The position numbers were made by a program, and so were the translations under genes. Below, in pieces: positions 1-8,961 of a stretch of DNA of 64,000 nucleotides. How positions within the stretch are numbered: position 1 is the first letter of the stretch; each line of letters begins with the position of its first letter. The notes below the pieces were generated by a model. It did not search any database. It was not told the DNA's origin and saw only the letters and a program-made list of their open reading frames with translations. Location of the stretch: NCBI RefSeq assembly GCF_003034845.1, contig NZ_PZKC01000008.1:109467-173466 (forward strand). The letters are read 5' to 3'. The stretch comes from Pseudothauera lacus (GTDB lineage: Bacteria; Pseudomonadota; Gammaproteobacteria; Burkholderiales; Rhodocyclaceae).

Positions 1-241
1 CGAAGTCGATGCCGATGCACTCGGCCTGCGGATAGCGCGCCGCCAGCGTGGCGAGGTCGCTGCCCGGGCCGCAGCCGAGGTCGACGATGCGCCGCGGCGT
101 GCAGCGGATGTAGTCGAGGCGTTCGTCCATGCGCCGCCCCAGTTCACGCGCCAGCACGTCGGCATGGGCATAGCCGCCGGCGGCGCGGGCAAAGCGCCGG
201 CGCAGCAGGGCGTGATCGAGGGCGTAGGCGGCGTCGCTCAC
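1..241 (-). CDS. bioC: Malonyl-ACP O-methyltransferase BioC, N-terminal part (3' end beyond the window)
   Basis: Eighty N-terminal codons are present; the gene runs off the left edge. Translation from the GTG at 241 begins [10 protein letters not shown] and reaches the class I methyltransferase motif VDLGCGPG near residue 52, followed by an acidic motif (GIDF) at the edge. The [17 protein letters not shown] stretch before motif I is typical of BioC, which methylates malonyl-ACP to prime pimelate synthesis for biotin. It lies 14 bp after the bioB stop on the same strand, which supports a biotin operon. Too little remains to exclude another SAM methyltransferase. Confidence 0.72.
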   Translation of the reverse strand, partial: MSDAAYALDHALLRRRFARAAGGYAHADVLARELGRRMDERLDYIRCTPRRIVDLGCGPGSDLATLAARYPQAECIGIDF

Positions 242-255
242 TGCGCCGGCAGGGT

Positions 256-1242
256 TCAAACCGGGCGCAGGCCGAGGCGTTCGAACAGGCGCTCGTCGCG
301 GTCGCTGTCCGGGTTGTCGGTAGTCAGCAGGCGATCGCCGTAGAACATCGAGTTGGCGCCGGCGAGAAAGCACAGCGCCTGCATCTCGTCGCTCATCTGC
401 TGGCGTCCGGCGGACAGGCGCACGTAGCTGGTGGGCATGGTGATGCGGGCGGCCGCGATGGTGCGGACGAACTCGAAGGGGTCGATGGGGTCGGCGTCGG
501 CCAGCGGCGTACCGGGCACCGGCACGAGGTTGTTGATCGGCACCGACTCCGGCGGCGTGGCCATGTTGGCGAGCTGGGCAATCAGTGCGGCGCGGGCACG
601 GCGCGATTCGCCCATGCCGACGATGCCGCCGCTGCATACGTTGATGCCGGCGGCGCGCACCTGGTCGAGGGTGTCGAAGCGTTCCTGCTGGCTGTGCGTG
701 GTGATCACCTGACCGTAGAACTCGGGGGCGGTGTCGAGGTTGTGGTTGTAGTAGTCGAGGCCGGCATCGGCAAGTTTCCCGGCCTGGCCTTCGCGCAGCA
801 TGCCCAGGGTCACGCAGGTCTGCAGGCCGAGCTTCTTGACTTCGCGCACCATGTCGAGGACGGGTTCGAGGTCCTTGTCCTTGGGGCCGCGCCAGGCCGC
901 GCCCATGCAGAAGCGCGAGGCTCCCTTCGCCTTTGCGGCACGGGCGTTGTCCAGCACCTCATCGAGCGCCAGCAGGCGTTCGCGTTCCAGGCCGGTATCG
1001 TAGCGTGCTGCCTGCGAGCAGTAGCCGCAATCCTCCGAACAGCCCCCGGTCTTGATCGACAGCAGGGTCGAGCGCTGGATGGCATTGGCGTCGAAGTGCT
1101 GGCGGTGGACTTGCTGGGCGCGGAACACCAGATCCATGAAAGGCAGCTCGAAGAGCGCCAGGATGGCATCCACATCCCAGCGGGCGACGGCTGGTGAGGC
1201 AGCGTGGTGTGCGGTTGCGGCAGCGGCTGAAGACATTGTCAT
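256..1242 (-). CDS. bioB: Biotin synthase
   Basis: A 328-residue radical-SAM enzyme that inserts sulfur into dethiobiotin. The radical-SAM cysteine motif is [10 protein letters not shown] near residue 70, after the usual [18 protein letters not shown] lead-in. Further BioB signatures are FCMGAAWR, the YYNHNLDT motif, [12 protein letters not shown] and the C-terminal [12 protein letters not shown]. The reading frame stays open upstream, but the family start fits ATG 1242 (MTM) or ATG 1236. Divergent from comF with only 49 bp between the two starts, and followed by bioC. Confidence 0.95.
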   Translation of the reverse strand: MTMSSAAAATAHHAASPAVARWDVDAILALFELPFMDLVFRAQQVHRQHFDANAIQRSTLLSIKTGGCSEDCGYCSQAARYDTGLERERLLALDEVLDNARAAKAKGASRFCMGAAWRGPKDKDLEPVLDMVREVKKLGLQTCVTLGMLREGQAGKLADAGLDYYNHNLDTAPEFYGQVITTHSQQERFDTLDQVRAAGINVCSGGIVGMGESRRARAALIAQLANMATPPESVPINNLVPVPGTPLADADPIDPFEFVRTIAAARITMPTSYVRLSAGRQQMSDEMQALCFLAGANSMFYGDRLLTTDNPDSDRDERLFERLGLRPV

Positions 1243-1291
1243 GATCCGGTTTTCGGGCTGTAATGCGAAGACTGCGCATGTTCCGCCATCC

Positions 1292-1993
1292 ATGGAAAGC
1301 TTGTCAAACCTGCGCGCGCTGCTGGCGCGCACCACCGCGGCGCTGCTGCCGCAGGCCTGCTTCGTGTGCGGCGCTGACGCCGCTGGCGAGCCGCTCTGCG
1401 CGCGCTGCAGCGGGCAGTTGCCGTGGCAGCTTGCGCCGGCCTGCCCGCGCTGCGCGCTGCCCACCGCCGGTGGCCTGCTGTGCGGCCACTGTCAGCGCCG
1501 GGCGCCGGCTTTCGATGCCACGCGCGCGGTGTTCGACTACCGCTTTCCGGTCGACCGCATGGTGCAGGGCTTGAAGTATCATCGCCGCCTCGCCCTGGCC
1601 GGCTACTTTGCCCGTTGCCTGGCGGCCGCGCCGCCGCCTCCCGGCGCTGCGCTGGTGGTGCCGATGCCGCTGCACCGCGCGCGCCTGTGCGAACGCGGCT
1701 TCAATCAGGCGGTGGAAATCGCCCGGCCGCTGGCGCGGGCCTGGGGGCTGCCGCTGGCTCTCGACGTGGTCCGCCGCCAGCACGATACGCCGGCACAGGC
1801 CGGGCTGCCGCGCGCCGCACGGATGCGCAACATGCGCGGCGCGTTCACCGGCGAGGGTACGCTGGCAGGGCTGAGCGTGGTGGTGGTCGATGATGTGATG
1901 ACCACCGGTGCCAGTCTCGAAGCGCTCGCCCGCACCCTCAAGCGCATGGGGGCGCAGCGGGTGGAAAACCGTATCATCGCCCGAACCCCTTGA
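1292..1993 (+). CDS. comF: ComF family phosphoribosyltransferase-like protein
   Basis: A 233-residue ComF/GntX-type protein. The N-terminal third carries a four-cysteine zinc finger (CFVCGAD..CARC, then CPRCALP..CGHC). The C-terminal half is a PRTase fold with the PRPP-binding motif [13 protein letters not shown] near residue 195 and the ERGFNQA motif. ComF proteins are needed for DNA uptake during natural transformation in several bacteria and are otherwise of uncertain role. ATG 1292 was chosen because upstream in-frame sequence belongs to bioB antisense. trmL follows after 10 bp, probably in one transcript. Confidence 0.88.
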   Translation: MESLSNLRALLARTTAALLPQACFVCGADAAGEPLCARCSGQLPWQLAPACPRCALPTAGGLLCGHCQRRAPAFDATRAVFDYRFPVDRMVQGLKYHRRLALAGYFARCLAAAPPPPGAALVVPMPLHRARLCERGFNQAVEIARPLARAWGLPLALDVVRRQHDTPAQAGLPRAARMRNMRGAFTGEGTLAGLSVVVVDDVMTTGASLEALARTLKRMGAQRVENRIIARTP

Positions 1994-2003
1994 ACGAGCC
2001 ACC

Positions 2004-2477
2004 ATGTTCGACATCGTCCTCTACCAGCCCGAGATTCCGCCCAACACCGGCAACGTCATCCGCCTGTCGGCGAATTGCGGCGCGCGTCTGCATCTGGTCA
2101 GGCCGCTCGGCTTCGAGATCAGCGACCGCACGCTGGCGCGCGCCGGGCTGGATTACCATGACCTCGCCCATGTGGTGGTCCACGAGGACTGGAGCGCCTG
2201 CCTGGCGGCGCTCGCCGGGCGGCGCATCTTCGCCTTCAGTACGCGCGGGCGCCAGCGCTACGATGCGGTGCGCTACCGCGAAGGCGACGTGCTGCTGTTC
2301 GGGCGCGAGACCAGCGGCCTGCCCGACGAGCTGCTCGACGCCCTGCCGGCGGCGCAGCGCCTGCGTATCCCGATGCGCCCGGCCAATCGCAGCATCAACC
2401 TCTCCAATGCGGTGGCGGTGGCAGTGTTCGAGGCCTGGCGGCAGCACGACTTCGGCGGCGCGCAACTGCCGGACTGA
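2004..2477 (+). CDS. trmL: tRNA (cytidine(34)-2'-O)-methyltransferase
   Basis: A 157-residue minimal SPOUT methyltransferase of the TrmL type, predicted to methylate the wobble ribose of tRNA-Leu. It starts MFDIVLYQPEIPPNTGNVIR, the family N-terminus, and has the three SPOUT knot motifs: the N-terminal NTGN, LLFGRETSGLP and IPMRPANRSINLSNAVAV. Length matches the family. Immediately downstream of comF and convergent with gpsA (21 bp between stops). Confidence 0.93.
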   Translation: MFDIVLYQPEIPPNTGNVIRLSANCGARLHLVRPLGFEISDRTLARAGLDYHDLAHVVVHEDWSACLAALAGRRIFAFSTRGRQRYDAVRYREGDVLLFGRETSGLPDELLDALPAAQRLRIPMRPANRSINLSNAVAVAVFEAWRQHDFGGAQLPD

Positions 2478-2498
2478 CGCCCGGCGTTGCGGACTGCC

Positions 2499-3482
2499 TC
2501 ACTCGTGCTTGGGGTCGCGGGCGAGGAGCCGGTCTACCGCCTGCCCGGCGGACAGCCCCTGATGCAGCAGTGCATCGACCGCTTCGCAGAGCGGCATCTC
2601 GACACCATGGCGGGCGGCCAGCGCGGCGACTTCGCGTGCCGTCGACACGCCTTCGGCTACGTGGCCGAGTTCGCGCAGGATGTCGTCGAGGGTCTTGCCC
2701 TGGGCCAGCGCCAGGCCGACGCGGCGGTTGCGCGAGAGGTCGCCGGTGCAGGTGAGGATGAGATCGCCCATTCCGGCCAGGCCCATCAGCGTTTCCGGGC
2801 GTCCGCCGAGGGCCACGGCGAGGCGCGCGATTTCCGCCAGGCCGCGGGTGATCAGCGCGGCGCGGGCGTTGAGGCCGAAGCCGAGGCCGTCGGAAACGCC
2901 GGCGGCAATTGCCATGACGTTCTTGATCGCCCCGCCGATCTCGGCGCCGACGAGGTCGGTGTTGGCATACACGCGCAGCAGCGGCTGGTGCAGTTCGGGC
3001 AGCCAGCGATCGATAAAGGCGTCGTGGGTCGACGCGAGGGTGATCGCGGTGGGCTGGCCGCGCGCCACTTCGGCGGCGAAACTGGGGCCGGTGAGCACGC
3101 CGCAGGGGGCGTCGCTGCCGAGTTCCTCGGCGACGATTTCATGGGGCAGGCGGCCGCTGCCTGCTTCCAGCCCCTTGCACGCCCACACCAGCGGGGTGCC
3201 GGGCTGCAGGCGGCGCAGTTCGCGCACCGCGGCGCGCAGGCCGGACAGCGGGGTGACCACCAGGTGCAGGTCGGCGCCGCATGCAGCCTCGGCCAGCACG
3301 CTGGTGAGGGTGAGTGAGTCGGGCAGGCGGACGCCCGGAAGGTAGCGGGTGTTTTCGCGCTGCGCGCGCAAGTCGTCCACATGCGCGGGATTGCGCGCCC
3401 ACAGGCTGACCTGGTGGGGGCCGTCGAAGGCCAGCGCGAGGGCGGTGCCCCATGCCCCGGCACCGAGTACGGCGATGCGCAC
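2499..3482 (-). CDS. gpsA: Glycerol-3-phosphate dehydrogenase [NAD(P)+]
   Basis: A 327-residue cytosolic enzyme that reduces dihydroxyacetone phosphate to sn-glycerol-3-phosphate for phospholipid synthesis. The N-terminal nucleotide-binding motif is [12 protein letters not shown]; the substrate-domain motifs [12 protein letters not shown] and [13 protein letters not shown] are intact. The start is taken as GTG 3482 (MRIAVLGAG), which places the Rossmann motif at the usual position. It is the last gene of the rhodanese-grxC-secB-SH3-gpsA series. Confidence 0.95.
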   Translation of the reverse strand: MRIAVLGAGAWGTALALAFDGPHQVSLWARNPAHVDDLRAQRENTRYLPGVRLPDSLTLTSVLAEAACGADLHLVVTPLSGLRAAVRELRRLQPGTPLVWACKGLEAGSGRLPHEIVAEELGSDAPCGVLTGPSFAAEVARGQPTAITLASTHDAFIDRWLPELHQPLLRVYANTDLVGAEIGGAIKNVMAIAAGVSDGLGFGLNARAALITRGLAEIARLAVALGGRPETLMGLAGMGDLILTCTGDLSRNRRVGLALAQGKTLDDILRELGHVAEGVSTAREVAALAARHGVEMPLCEAVDALLHQGLSAGQAVDRLLARDPKHE

Positions 3483-3486
3483 CGGG

Positions 3487-3948
3487 CTACAGCCCCCAGA
3501 CTTCGGTGACGCGCAGGAAGCCGCTGGCGCCGTCGCGGTGGCGTACGCCGACCCAGCCGCCCGCGGTGGGCTGGGTGAGTTCCAGCACCACGTCACGGGT
3601 GGCGTGGAAGGCCGCTGCGCTGCCGGCGTCGGCACTCTGGAAGGCGGTGGCGCGTTCGGCGGTGACGATCACGGTGCGGCGCGCGGCCAGCTTGCTGGCC
3701 TCGATCCAGGCGATGGCGCCGGCGGGTTCGCGTACCTTGACCCAGCGCTCGAGCACCACCACCACCTCCACCGGCGTGTCGGCGGCGAGGATGAACTGGC
3801 GCTGGCCCTGCACCGAAGGGCTGTCGTAGAGCAGCGCCGCTGCCGCGGTGGAGCGGTATTCGATGCCCTGGGCGGCAGCCACCCCGCCGCCGCAGGCGAG
3901 CAGGGCGGCGCAGGTGGCCTGCAGGGCGCGGATGCGCAGGGCCGGCAT
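3487..3948 (-). CDS. Exported SH3-domain protein
   Basis: A 153-residue protein with a signal peptide ([26 protein letters not shown]; probable cleavage after AAA or AQ near residue 27). Two bacterial SH3-like repeats follow, at about 30-87 and 92-150, the second containing [18 protein letters not shown]. Such proteins are usually periplasmic and may bind peptidoglycan peptides; the precise role is unknown. The ATG shares one base with the secB stop (TAATG), so translation is probably coupled. gpsA follows after 4 bp. Confidence 0.75.
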   Translation of the reverse strand: MPALRIRALQATCAALLACGGGVAAAQGIEYRSTAAAALLYDSPSVQGQRQFILAADTPVEVVVVLERWVKVREPAGAIAWIEASKLAARRTVIVTAERATAFQSADAGSAAAFHATRDVVLELTQPTAGGWVGVRHRDGASGFLRVTEVWGL

Positions 3949-4415
3949 TACTGCACCGGCACCTCGCCGCCGGCGGGGGCGCCGGCGCGCTGCTGTTGCT
4001 GCTGCATGTAGAGGGCCTCGAAGTTCACCGGGGCGAGCACCACGGGCTGGAAGCCGGCGCGGGTGACGGCGTCGGAGACCGCTTCGCGGGCGTAGGGGAA
4101 GAGGATGTTGGGGCAGCCGATCATCAGCACCGGTTCGAGCTCGCCTTCGGGGACGTTGCGGATCTGGAAGATGCCGGCCTGCTGCACCTCGATCAGGAAA
4201 ACGGTCTTGTCCTCGCCGATCTTGGCGCTGACGGTAACGGTGAGTACGACGTTGTAGATGCCCTCGTCGATGGGGTTGCCGTCGGTGCGCAGCTGCACGC
4301 TGATCTGCGGGTTCTCGCGTTCGAGGAAGATCTGCGGGGCGTTGGGGACTTCCAGCGAAATGTCCTTGACGTAGAGTTTCTCGATGGAGAAGACGGGTTG
4401 GGCGTTGTCGGTCAT
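3948..4415 (-). CDS. secB: Protein-export chaperone SecB
   Basis: A 155-residue tetrameric cytosolic chaperone that holds preproteins unfolded and hands them to SecA. Diagnostic sequence: FSIEKLYVKDISLEVPNAP, then the beta-sheet core ending in VLMIGCPNILFPYAREAVSD. The C-terminal tail is glutamine-rich (MQQQQQ) and lacks the cysteine-rich zinc motif of SecA, as expected. Start at ATG 4415 (MTDNAQPVF). grxC lies 49 bp upstream in the same direction, the usual proteobacterial grxC-secB-gpsA neighbourhood. Confidence 0.96.
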   Translation of the reverse strand: MTDNAQPVFSIEKLYVKDISLEVPNAPQIFLERENPQISVQLRTDGNPIDEGIYNVVLTVTVSAKIGEDKTVFLIEVQQAGIFQIRNVPEGELEPVLMIGCPNILFPYAREAVSDAVTRAGFQPVVLAPVNFEALYMQQQQQRAGAPAGGEVPVQ

Positions 4416-4464
4416 GAAAGCTGTTCCGTGGTCGGTATGGTCTGGGTTGGCGCGCTGGCGGGGT

Positions 4465-4737
4465 TCAGTCGGGCTCGCCCTGCAGCAGGGCGTCGAGGCG
4501 TCCGCTGCGGTCGAGCTCGAAGAGGTCGTCGCAGCCGCCGACATGATAGTCGCCTATGAAGATCTGCGGAACCGTGCGGCGGCCGGTGAGCTGCATCATC
4601 TCGTCGCGGCGCTCGGGGTCGAGGTCGATGCGGATCTTGTCGATCGTCGTCACCCCCTTGCGCTTCAGCAGGCCTTCGGCGCGCACGCAGTAGGGGCAGA
4701 CGGCGGAGGCGTACATGCGGATCGTCGGCTGGCTCAC
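4465..4737 (-). CDS. grxC: Glutaredoxin 3
   Basis: A 90-residue dithiol glutaredoxin with the CPYC active site at residues 14-17, the cis-proline motif TVPQIFIGD and the glutathione-binding GGCDDL. It reduces disulfides and glutathionylated proteins in the cytosol. It overlaps the rhodanese stop by 4 bp (ATGA type), which indicates an operon and coupled translation. Confidence 0.95.
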   Translation of the reverse strand: MSQPTIRMYASAVCPYCVRAEGLLKRKGVTTIDKIRIDLDPERRDEMMQLTGRRTVPQIFIGDYHVGGCDDLFELDRSGRLDALLQGEPD

Positions 4738-5180
4738 TTTTTCTTACCTTTTTCCTTGTCCTTGTTCTTGCTACCACGGCTCAGCGGCTGGCCGGCCTTT
4801 TCCCATTCGAAGATGCCGCCGCGCAGGTTGAAGAGCTTCTCGAAGCCGGCCTTCTTCAGCGTGGCGATGGCGTTGCCCGAGCGTGCGCCACTGGCGCAGC
4901 ACAGGATCAGCGGCAGGCCGCGCAGCTTCTCGAGTTCGTTCTTGCGCGACTCCAGTTCGCTGAAGGGGATGTGACGGGCGTTGGGGATGTGGCCCTGGGC
5001 GAATTCTGCCTGCTCGCGCACGTCGATGACCACCGCATCCTCGCGGTTGATCAGCATGGTCGCCTCGACCGCCGAGAGCAGGGTCTTGTCGGCCTTGGCG
5101 CGCACGGTGTCGATCAGGAGCCAGCCGCCGGTGACGGCGGCCAGCGTGGCCCAGTGCCAGTTCTGCTGCAGGAATTCCAC
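4734..5180 (-). CDS. Membrane-anchored rhodanese-like sulfurtransferase
   Basis: A 148-residue protein with one N-terminal membrane helix (about residues 10-26) and a single rhodanese domain (about 40-135). The active-site loop is CASGARS with the catalytic cysteine at residue 95; VIDVREQAEFAQGHIPNA is the standard CDC25-like lead-in. The tail is very lysine-rich. Single-domain rhodaneses carry persulfide sulfur. The gene sits 24 bp after an ArsR repressor that looks like a persulfide sensor, so sulfide or persulfide handling at the membrane is a reasonable inference. Confidence 0.88.
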   Translation of the reverse strand: MEFLQQNWHWATLAAVTGGWLLIDTVRAKADKTLLSAVEATMLINREDAVVIDVREQAEFAQGHIPNARHIPFSELESRKNELEKLRGLPLILCCASGARSGNAIATLKKAGFEKLFNLRGGIFEWEKAGQPLSRGSKNKDKEKGKKK

Positions 5181-5204
5181 TTGCTATAGACTCCGTTGAG
5201 GACT

Positions 5205-5528
5205 TCAGTCCGGTTGGTCGCTGCAGAACACTTCGCGCATCAGCGCGATGAGCTGCAGGGTGCGCTGGTCGCCGACGCGATAGAACACGCGGTTGGCGTC
5301 CTTGCGGGTGAACAGCACGCCCTTGTCGCGCAGGATGGCGAGGTGCTGCGAGATGTTGCTCTGCGAGGTGCCCACCGCGTCGACGATGTCCTGCACGCAG
5401 ACCTCGGTATCACCGAGCACGCAGAGGATCTTCAGACGCAGCGGATGGGCGATCGCCTTCAGCGCGCGGGCCGCGGTCTCGATATGCTCGTGCTTGTCGA
5501 TGAGCGAGAAGATGTCGTCTTTGTTCAC
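5205..5528 (-). CDS. ArsR-family repressor, BigR/SqrR/YgaV-like persulfide sensor
   Basis: A 107-residue winged-helix regulator (AHPLRLKILCVLGDTE, then the recognition helix SQSNISQHLAILRDKGV). Cysteines occur at residues 36, 44 and 102. The first and last sit where the redox pair of the persulfide sensors BigR, SqrR and YgaV is found (ILC..L and a C-terminal VFC), rather than as an arsenic site. The next gene encodes a membrane rhodanese, comparable to the ygaV-ygaP pair. The sensor assignment rests on cysteine placement and context only. A possible -10 (TATACT, reverse strand) is at 5556-5561. Confidence 0.78.
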   Translation of the reverse strand: MNKDDIFSLIDKHEHIETAARALKAIAHPLRLKILCVLGDTEVCVQDIVDAVGTSQSNISQHLAILRDKGVLFTRKDANRVFYRVGDQRTLQLIALMREVFCSDQPD

Positions 5529-5773
5529 GATGGTCCGCGGGAAGGCAAAGTGGCTAGTATAAAATATCGCGCCGGATTGATGCGTACTGCTTCGCCACCC
5601 TTCCCGGGCAGGGTGGGGTCTCCTGCCCCCCGTTTCGCCGGCTTTCTAGATTAGCGGATCTGATCCCACATGCAGATGACAGCCCTGTCGCACCACGCAG
5701 AGTCCACCGCGAGCATGGAATGCCGCCGTGGTGCGCGGGTCGATGTGTGCGCTGCCGCGGGGCGGCAAGGCGG

Positions 5774-7063
5774 ATGAGCGCGGGCCTGCGCATGTTCGGG
5801 CGGTTGCTGTGCGCCGCGCTGCTGTTTGCCGTGGCGGCGACAGCGGGGGCCGACCCGGTCCGTGAGGCCGCCGAGCGGCGCGCCGATCTCGATGCGCTGA
5901 AGGAGCGCATCCGCGCGCTTCAGCGCGACATCGAAGGAACGGAGAAATCCCACGGCAGCGCTGCCACTGCGCTGGTTGCCGCCGAGCGCGAGGTCTCGCG
6001 CCTGCAGCGCAGGCTGCGGCAGATGGCCGGCGAGCGTCTCGAGGTCGAGCGCACCATCGCCCGCCTGGGGCGCGAGCAGGCCGAGGTCGAGGCGCGCATC
6101 ACGGCGCGCAGCGACGAACTCGCCGAATGGCTGCGCCGCCATTACGTCTATGGCAGTGCCGACGGCGTCGCCCCCTTCCTGTCCTCGCGCGACCCCAATC
6201 AGATCGCCCGCGATGCCCATTATCTGGAACACCTGGGCCGCGCCCGTCTGGCGCTGATCGACAGCCTGCGCGGCGACCTGCGCCAGAAGGCCGAACTGCA
6301 GGCGGTGGCGCAGGCGCGCGCGAACCGGCTGGTGGAACTGGAGGCCGAACAGCGTGGCCGCGAGGCCGAGCTCGCCGCAATGCACGAGGCCCGCCGGGTC
6401 GCGGTCGCGGAGCTGAACGCGCAACTGCAGGAGCAGCGCCGTGAGTTTGCCTCCCTGCGCCAGGACGAGAATCGCCTCGGTCAGCTCATCGAGGGCCTTA
6501 CCCGCGCCGCGCGCGAGCAGCAGCGCGCCCGCGAGCAGGCTGCCGCGCGGGCGCAGCAGCAACAGCAACGCTCGGCGAGCGGCGCGGTGGCAACCCCGGG
6601 GCGTCCGGCGGAGCGGGTTGTCGGTCAGGCGCGCGAGGTTGCACGTGCCGGCAGCAGCGGGGTGCCGTTCGCGAGCTTGCGCGGCAAGCTGCTTTTTCCG
6701 GTGCGCGGCGAACTGCTGGGGCGCTTCGGTGCTCCAAGAGCCGAGGGGGGGACGACCTGGCGCGGCGTCTTCATCCGTGCCCGCAGCGGTGAGGACGTCC
6801 GTGCGGTGGCCGATGGCGAGGTGGTGTACTCGGACTGGTTACGCGGCTTCGGCAACCTGATCATCGTCGATCACGGCAGCGACTATCTCACCGTGTATGG
6901 CAATAATGACGCGCTGCTGCGCGAAGTCGGCGACCGCATTGCCGGCGGCGATGCGATCGCCAGCGTGGGGGCGAGCGGAGGCGGGACGGAAACCGGTTTA
7001 TACTTCGAGATCCGTCATCAGGGCCAGGCGCTCGATCCGATGAAATGGGTCCGGCCGAACTGA
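5774..7063 (+). CDS. envC: Murein hydrolase activator EnvC
   Basis: A 429-residue periplasmic protein: signal peptide (to about residue 26), a long coiled coil (about 30-260), a glutamine-rich linker and a C-terminal LytM domain (about 310-425). The zinc-site residues of active LytM enzymes are absent: the usual HRGxD is WRGVFIRA, and HYGHL is VYGNN. This matches EnvC, which activates AmiA/AmiB amidases at division rather than cutting peptidoglycan. ATG 5774 is preceded by AAGG at good spacing. The S41 protease gene follows after 39 bp, a common proteobacterial pairing. Confidence 0.88.
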   Translation: MSAGLRMFGRLLCAALLFAVAATAGADPVREAAERRADLDALKERIRALQRDIEGTEKSHGSAATALVAAEREVSRLQRRLRQMAGERLEVERTIARLGREQAEVEARITARSDELAEWLRRHYVYGSADGVAPFLSSRDPNQIARDAHYLEHLGRARLALIDSLRGDLRQKAELQAVAQARANRLVELEAEQRGREAELAAMHEARRVAVAELNAQLQEQRREFASLRQDENRLGQLIEGLTRAAREQQRAREQAAARAQQQQQRSASGAVATPGRPAERVVGQAREVARAGSSGVPFASLRGKLLFPVRGELLGRFGAPRAEGGTTWRGVFIRARSGEDVRAVADGEVVYSDWLRGFGNLIIVDHGSDYLTVYGNNDALLREVGDRIAGGDAIASVGASGGGTETGLYFEIRHQGQALDPMKWVRPN

Positions 7064-7102
7064 ACGGCGGACAACTGCGGCGCTGCCGCCGATGGAGTAC
7101 TC

Positions 7103-8452
7103 ATGCGAAGCAAGTTGCAAAATCTCGGGCTCGTATTCACCGGCGTGCTGGCCGGGATCCTGATCAGCCTCAACTTCTCGGCCAACGCCGACCGCAGCCC
7201 CGCACCGCTGCCGGTGGAGGAGTTGCGCGCCTTTGCCGATGTCTTCAATGCCATCAAGCAGGGCTATGTGGAGCCGGTGGAAGACAAGAAGCTGATCACC
7301 CACGCGATCAGCGGCATGCTTACCGGCCTCGATCCGCACTCGGCCTACCTCGACGCCGAGGCCTTCAACGAGCTGCAGGTCGGCACCCAGGGTGAGTTCG
7401 GCGGTCTCGGCATCGAGGTCGGCATGGAAGACGGCTTCGTCAAGGTGGTCTCGCCGATCGAGGACACCCCCGCCTTCCGCGCCGGCGTGCTCGCCGGCGA
7501 CCTCATCGTCAAGCTCGACGACACCCCGGTGAAGGGCATGAGCCTCAACGACGCCGTCAAGCGCATGCGCGGGCGTCCGGGCACCAACATCACGCTGACC
7601 ATCATGCGCAAGAGCGAGAGTGCGCCGGTGGTGGTCACCCTCACCCGCGAGGTCATCAGGGTGCGCAGCGTGCGCTCCAGCATGGTCGAACCCGGCTATG
7701 GCTACGTGCGCGTCGCCCAGTTCCAGGAGAACACCGCGGCCGCCCTGGTCGAGCACCTCGGAAAGCTCACTGCCGAAGGGCCGCTGAAGGGTCTCGTGCT
7801 CGATCTGCGCAATGACCCGGGCGGCCTGCTGCACGGCGCCGTCGGCGTCGCGGCGGCCTTCCTGCCCCCCGAGTCGCTGGTGGTGTCCACTGACGGTCGC
7901 GCCGAAGATGCCCGCCGTGAGTACCGCGCGGTACGCGAGGACTACCTGCGCGGCCGCCGCGACGACTTCCTCCGCAACCTGCCGCCGAGTGCCCGCGAAG
8001 TGCCGATGGTGGTGCTGGTCAATGGCGGTTCGGCCTCGGCCTCGGAGATCGTCGCCGGCGCCCTGCAGGACCACAAGCGCGCCGTGGTGATGGGCACCCA
8101 GACCTTCGGCAAGGGCTCCGTGCAGACCATCCTGCCGCTCAACAACAACACCGCCATCAAGCTCACCACCGCGCGTTACTACACGCCCAGCGGGCGCTCG
8201 ATCCAGGCCAAGGGCATCGAGCCCGACATCGTCGTCGAGGAGACCGCCAACGGTTCCTCGCGCCGTGTGCGCGAAGCCGACCTCCAGGGCCATCTGGGTG
8301 CCGAGGGCGGCGAGGAGCGTCCCTCCGGCGATTCCGGCGCTGAGGACGAGGCGCCGGCGATCCGTTTCGAGATGGGCGGCGAGGACGACTACCAGCTCGG
8401 TCAGGCGATCAACCTGCTGAAGGGCTTGCAGATCATTCAGGGCCAGCGCTGA
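7103..8452 (+). CDS. ctpA: Carboxy-terminal processing peptidase (S41 family)
   Basis: A 449-residue periplasmic serine protease: membrane-anchoring signal (residues 8-26), PDZ domain (about 95-175; FGGLGIEVG) and an S41 catalytic domain. The predicted catalytic pair is Ser312 within GGSASASE and Lys337 within TFGKGSVQ, with Gln341, aligning with Ser430/Lys455/Gln459 of E. coli Prc. Family members process periplasmic and cell-wall enzymes. It lies directly behind envC and probably shares its transcript. Confidence 0.92.
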   Translation: MRSKLQNLGLVFTGVLAGILISLNFSANADRSPAPLPVEELRAFADVFNAIKQGYVEPVEDKKLITHAISGMLTGLDPHSAYLDAEAFNELQVGTQGEFGGLGIEVGMEDGFVKVVSPIEDTPAFRAGVLAGDLIVKLDDTPVKGMSLNDAVKRMRGRPGTNITLTIMRKSESAPVVVTLTREVIRVRSVRSSMVEPGYGYVRVAQFQENTAAALVEHLGKLTAEGPLKGLVLDLRNDPGGLLHGAVGVAAAFLPPESLVVSTDGRAEDARREYRAVREDYLRGRRDDFLRNLPPSAREVPMVVLVNGGSASASEIVAGALQDHKRAVVMGTQTFGKGSVQTILPLNNNTAIKLTTARYYTPSGRSIQAKGIEPDIVVEETANGSSRRVREADLQGHLGAEGGEERPSGDSGAEDEAPAIRFEMGGEDDYQLGQAINLLKGLQIIQGQR

Positions 8453-8479
8453 GGGCGTCGGGGGCCCTGGGGGGGTGTG

Positions 8480-8929
8480 ATGCGACGAGAGACTGCGTAC
8501 AAGCTGGCCGGACGTCAGCACGAGCATCCGGTCAGCGGTTCGGGCATCGACAAGGAGCGCGAGCTGCGCTTCAAGAAGCTGCCCCCCGGGCAGGTCGAGC
8601 AGGCCTGGCGGTCGCTGCGCCTGCTGAAGGGGCTGCAGGTCGAACGCCGCGACAATCCGCTCGCCCTCACGGTGCGCTACTCGGTACTCGACTACAGCAT
8701 GGAGTCGATCGAGAACGCCCTCCGTGAGGCCGGCTTTGCCCTCGACAACACCCTCTACATGAAGCTGGTGCGCGCGCTGGTGTATTTCTGTGAGGAAACC
8801 CAGCGCCACAACCTCGAATCGCCCGAGCGCCTGATCAAGAAGTCCAACGAGGTCTATGTGCAGGCCTGGGATCAGCACGAGCACGGCGATCACGACGACA
8901 CCCCGCCGGAACTGCGCGAATACAAGTGA
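8480..8929 (+). CDS. Conserved hypothetical protein with HMA-like ferredoxin-fold region
   Basis: A 149-residue soluble protein that I do not recognise by name. Residues 40-85 (LKGLQVERRDNPLALTVRY...IENALREAGFALD) have the beta-alpha-beta pattern of heavy-metal-associated domains but no CxxC. The C-terminal part is helical and ends in a His/Asp-rich tail (DQHEHGDHDD). No signal peptide or membrane segment. The start is ATG 8480; a GTG at 8477 is possible. It lies between ctpA and the E1-like gene on the same strand. Confidence 0.7.
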   Translation: MRRETAYKLAGRQHEHPVSGSGIDKERELRFKKLPPGQVEQAWRSLRLLKGLQVERRDNPLALTVRYSVLDYSMESIENALREAGFALDNTLYMKLVRALVYFCEETQRHNLESPERLIKKSNEVYVQAWDQHEHGDHDDTPPELREYK

Positions 8930-8961
8930 GCGGCAGGCGCCGCCGCGGCGTATCGAGGAAC

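Noticed and set aside
1301..1310. TTGTCAAACC near bioB as a BirA operator half-site
   Set aside because: No second half-site at the needed spacing, and it lies inside comF coding sequence.
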